Below are positions 35,684 to 37,891 of a stretch of 37,891 nucleotides of DNA, in pieces. The notes beneath the pieces were generated by a model. That model saw nothing but the letters and a program-made list of their open reading frames with translations, was not told the origin of the DNA and ran no database searches. Source of the stretch: Streptococcus suis (GTDB taxonomy: Bacteria > Bacillota > Bacilli > Lactobacillales > Streptococcaceae); the NCBI RefSeq assembly GCF_024509525.1, contig NZ_JAMWEM010000013.1, positions 1 to 37,891 on the forward strand, read 5' to 3'. How positions within the stretch are numbered: position 1 is the stretch's first letter; each line of letters starts with the position of its first letter. Position numbers and translations under genes: made by a program.

Positions 35684-36429
35684 TGGCAGAGCAGATGAGA
35701 CAAGTAGCTCGTTTATTTGGAGACTGGCCTGAGACGATTATCTGGACCTGTTTAGAAGGTACCATGGGAGACATTTATGTTGATGATAGTCAATTGCCCC
35801 AGTCAGCTCTAGCTCTCTATGGACGGCAGAGCTTCTTTGGTTTTTTAGCTGGCCAGCCACATCGAGACTTGCTAAAAATGTGCGAGGGTAAGGATATGAT
35901 TCCAGTCCCTTAAAACCAAGCCTGGTCAGACTTGATAGAAGAAGCTTACGGAGACGGGATTCGGTCCTTTACCCGCTATGCTACGAAAAAGGACGCTGAA
36001 TTTGACCTTGGGCATTTACAGAAACTGGTTGATGACTTGCCTGAAAGCTTTGATATGAAACTGATTGACTGTAATCTGTACGAGGCTTGTCTGGTAGAGG
36101 AATGGTCACGGGATTTGGTAGGAAATTATATAGATGTGGAACAATTTTTGGACTTGGGTCTGGGCTATGTCATCTTGTATAAGGGGCAGGTGGTCTCAGG
36201 GGCTTCATCCTATGCCAGATATTCAGCTGGGATTGAGATAGAAGTGGATACTAGGGAAGACTATCGGGGTCTGGGTTTGGCAAAAGCCTGTGCGGCTCAG
36301 TTAATTTTAGCTTGTTTAGACCGTGGACTCTATCCAAGCTGGGATGCCCACACCTTGACATCCTTGAAACTAGCTGAAAAGCTGGGCTACCAACTGGACA
36401 GACCCTATCAGGCTTACGAATGGAGATAA
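35683..36429 (+). pseudogene. GNAT N-acetyltransferase interrupted by an in-frame stop
   Basis: Two halves lie in one frame: 76 residues from ATG 35683 ending MIPVP, a TAA at 35911-35913, then NQAWSDLIEEAYGDGIRSFTR onward to 36429. TAA would be CAA (Gln) by a single C-to-T change, giving an intact protein of about 248 residues. The second half has the acetyl-CoA motif RGLGLA after EDY. The stop separates the N-terminal region from the catalytic domain, so it is inactive unless read through or restarted. It overlaps ruvB by one base. Confidence 0.8.
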
Positions 36430-36430
36430 G

Positions 36431-37045
36431 ATGATACCGACATTTATTTGGGATTTGGATGGAACGCTTTTGGATTCCTATGAAGCGATTTTGGCAGGGA
36501 TTCAAGAAACCTATGAGCAGTATAATCTTCCTTTTGACCGTGAGGAAGTCAAACAATTTATACTGCGCTATTCTGTCAAGGATTTGCTGGTGCGTGATGC
36601 GGACAAGTACGGTCTGGATAGCGATGAGCTCAATCATGTGCGTGCGACTTCCTTGAAGGAGAAAAATACGCAGATTCCCTTGATGGCTGGTGCGCGTGAA
36701 ATTCTGGACTGGACAGCAGAGAAAGGAATTCAAAATTTCGTTTACACACACAAGAGTGACAATGCTTTTCAGGTTTTGGAGGATTTGGGTGTCCGCCACC
36801 ATTTCACAGAAATCTTGACCAGCGATTCTGGTTTTGCCCGTAAACCAAGTCCAGAAGCTCTGCTATTTCTCATCAAAAAATACGGACTGGACAAGGAAAG
36901 CACCTACTATATCGGCGATCGTCTGCTGGATGTCGAAACGGCTGTCAATGCAGGGATTCAGAGCATCAACCTCCAGATTGACGGCGTGGAGAAAAATCGG
37001 AAGATTGCGGATTTGTGGGAAATCGAGCAATTATTCAAGTGTTAA
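36431..37045 (+). CDS. HAD-family hydrolase (phosphatase-like)
   Basis: A 204-residue member of the haloacid dehalogenase superfamily, phosphoglycolate-phosphatase-like type. Motif I is WDLDGTLLDS with D8/D10, motif II is the THKS threonine, motif III the Lys of ARKPSPEAL, motif IV GDRLLDVETA. A helical cap lies between motifs I and II. Substrate unknown. It starts one base after the broken GNAT gene stop. Confidence 0.88.
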   Translation: MIPTFIWDLDGTLLDSYEAILAGIQETYEQYNLPFDREEVKQFILRYSVKDLLVRDADKYGLDSDELNHVRATSLKEKNTQIPLMAGAREILDWTAEKGIQNFVYTHKSDNAFQVLEDLGVRHHFTEILTSDSGFARKPSPEALLFLIKKYGLDKESTYYIGDRLLDVETAVNAGIQSINLQIDGVEKNRKIADLWEIEQLFKC

Positions 37046-37100
37046 GGAAACTTTAAGCTAGGGAGCTTATACTGTAAACATCTTTTTCATATAATCTCCT
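37046..37100. repeat. interspersed hairpin repeat, short copy
   Basis: TTTAAGCTAGGGAGCTTATA near the left and TCATATAATCTCCT (37087-37100) at the right match the ends of the longer copy at 34458-34631. TAAGCT-AGGG-AGCTTA forms a small hairpin. Confidence 0.5.
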
Positions 37101-37130
37101 AGAAAGCCCAGCCACCGTGCTGGGTTTTCT
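37101..37130 (+). terminator. terminator after the HAD gene
   Basis: AGAAAGCCCAGC, CACCGT, GCTGGGTTTTCT, a 6-bp GC-rich core (CCCAGC/GCTGGG) with A/T flanks. Confidence 0.75.
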
Positions 37131-37147
37131 GTTATAATAAGCCTATG
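37130..37147 (+). promoter_or_regulatory. extended -10 promoter placing +1 at the ATG of the nucleotidyltransferase gene
   Basis: TGTTATAAT (37130-37138), then six bases, then ATG 37145. Same spacing as at ruvB, so again a probable leaderless mRNA. Confidence 0.6.
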
Positions 37148-37693
37148 AAAAACCAGTCAGACCTTGAACAAGCCTTGTTGGCGGACAAGGATATGAAAAG
37201 AATCCTAGAAATTGTTGCTTCCTTGGAAGTGGAGGACGCTTGGCTCTGTGCGGGGACCTTGCGGAATTTTTTGTGGAATGGCGGAGTCTTCGATTTAGGA
37301 ACGGATGTAGATGTGATTTTTCAAGATGCAGCTGTTTCCTATGAAGAAACGCTAGCGATTGAGAAGTATTTGCGTCAGACTTATCCGAGTTACCAATGGG
37401 AAGTCAAAAATCAGGTCTATATGCACCAGCATAGTCCGCATACCCAGCCCTACACCTCTTCCAAAGATGCCATGAGCAAGTATCCCGAACGGTGTACGGC
37501 AATTGGTGCTCGTCTGTTAGTGGATGGGCAAGTGGAAATTTATTGTCCTTATGGTCTGGAGGAGATTCTCCGCTATCGTGTGCGGCCTACACCGCATTTC
37601 CAAGAGAATCCAGAACGTATGTCCCTCTACCGCTCCCGCTTGACCAAGAAAAATTGGCAACAGAAATGGCCTAACCTGCAAATCGAGCTCTAA
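37145..37693 (+). CDS. nucleotidyltransferase-family protein (NTP_transf_6/DUF925-like)
   Basis: A 182-residue protein with CAGTLRNFLWNG and the paired acidic residues D54/D56 in GTDVDVIFQD, the layout of a small family of predicted nucleotidyltransferases. Biochemical role unknown to me. It has its own extended -10 promoter and no ribosome site, and follows a terminator. Confidence 0.8.
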   Translation: MKNQSDLEQALLADKDMKRILEIVASLEVEDAWLCAGTLRNFLWNGGVFDLGTDVDVIFQDAAVSYEETLAIEKYLRQTYPSYQWEVKNQVYMHQHSPHTQPYTSSKDAMSKYPERCTAIGARLLVDGQVEIYCPYGLEEILRYRVRPTPHFQENPERMSLYRSRLTKKNWQQKWPNLQIEL

Positions 37694-37769
37694 GGTCACT
37701 GGAAAAATGAAAATCTACTATAAAATAGTGAATAAATAGTGCTACGGCACATCATAAATTTTCAAACCT

Positions 37770-37809
37770 GACAAAAATGTCCTTTTTAACTCCATTTATT
37801 TTGTATAGA
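37770..37809 (+). promoter_or_regulatory. ComR-type box and promoter of the comX-like gene
   Basis: The palindrome GACA-AAAA-TGTC (37770-37781) is followed by C and TTTTT, then a likely -10 TATAGA (37804-37809). This matches the known ComR box GACA-N4-TGTC with a T-tract in ComRS-type streptococci, where ComR-pheromone complexes switch on comX. Confidence 0.72.
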
Positions 37810-37841
37810 CTAATTCATATAAAACCAAAGGAGTAAAGTTC

Positions 37842-37891
37842 ATGAGATTTGAAGAGATGTATGGTAAGGTAAAAGGTATCGTGCACAAAGC
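37842..37891 (+). CDS. comX: start of a probable competence sigma factor ComX (SigX), cut by the window end
   Basis: Only 16 codons are present (MRFEEMYGKVKGIVHK). The pattern fits the N terminus of streptococcal ComX, and AAAGGAG lies 8 bp before the ATG. The call rests mostly on the ComR-type box upstream, since 16 residues are too few for certainty. ComX is the alternative sigma factor that turns on DNA uptake and recombination genes. Confidence 0.65.
   Translation, partial: MRFEEMYGKVKGIVHK

Overview
The window looks like a chromosomal segment of a low-GC streptococcus, most probably Streptococcus suis. This is an inference from gene content and order: a 16-gene tRNA cluster, mreCD, a PcsB-type CHAP protein, prs, araT-recO, plsX-acpP, the purine genes, purB, ruvB and a comX-like gene. 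No database comparison was possible.

Layout. Bases 53-1545 hold 16 tRNA genes on the + strand, closed by a terminator. Then come mreC-mreD (cell elongation) and pcsB (cell division hydrolase), with a candidate WalR/VicR box in front of pcsB. A decayed IS200/IS605-type element lies at about 4.49-5.13 kb. prs (PRPP synthetase), a roughly 104-bp TA-flanked inverted-repeat element, araT and recO follow. Between recO and plsX sits a roughly 6.3-kb accessory block: a divergently transcribed orphan receiver-like protein that has lost its phosphorylation residues, a LytTR response regulator and its HPK10-type sensor kinase, a three-gene ABC exporter, and a secreted Gly/Ala-rich protein with a tiny overlapping membrane protein. 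plsX-acpP then lead into the purine pathway: purC, purL, purF, purM, purN, a SUFU-domain gene, purH, a convergent CHAP/Bsp-repeat secreted hydrolase, purD, purE, purK. After that come an AT-rich membrane protein, an Asp/Glu racemase-family protein, a CPBP-like remnant, an SRPBCC protein, purB, ruvB, a GNAT gene broken by a stop codon, a HAD hydrolase, a small nucleotidyltransferase-family protein, and the first 16 codons of a probable comX behind a ComR-type box.

How the parts work together. prs makes PRPP, purF commits it to purine synthesis, and purC/L/F/M/N/H/D/E/K/B cover the path from PRPP to IMP and AMP; CGAA-type PurR sites are visible before purC and purD. mreCD, pcsB and the CHAP/Bsp protein act on the cell wall.

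The most interesting signal is in the accessory block. Two promoters, one driving the orphan receiver-like gene leftwards and one driving the ABC operon rightwards, share the same geometry: TTCATGACA-like half-site, 12 bp, second half-site, 28 bp, TATACT. This predicts that the LytTR regulator between them controls both, so the degenerate receiver would be a member or modulator of a small transporter regulon. Other notable points are two promoters whose predicted start is the A of the ATG (ruvB and the nucleotidyltransferase gene, likely leaderless mRNAs), several decayed genes, and several families of short hairpin repeats.
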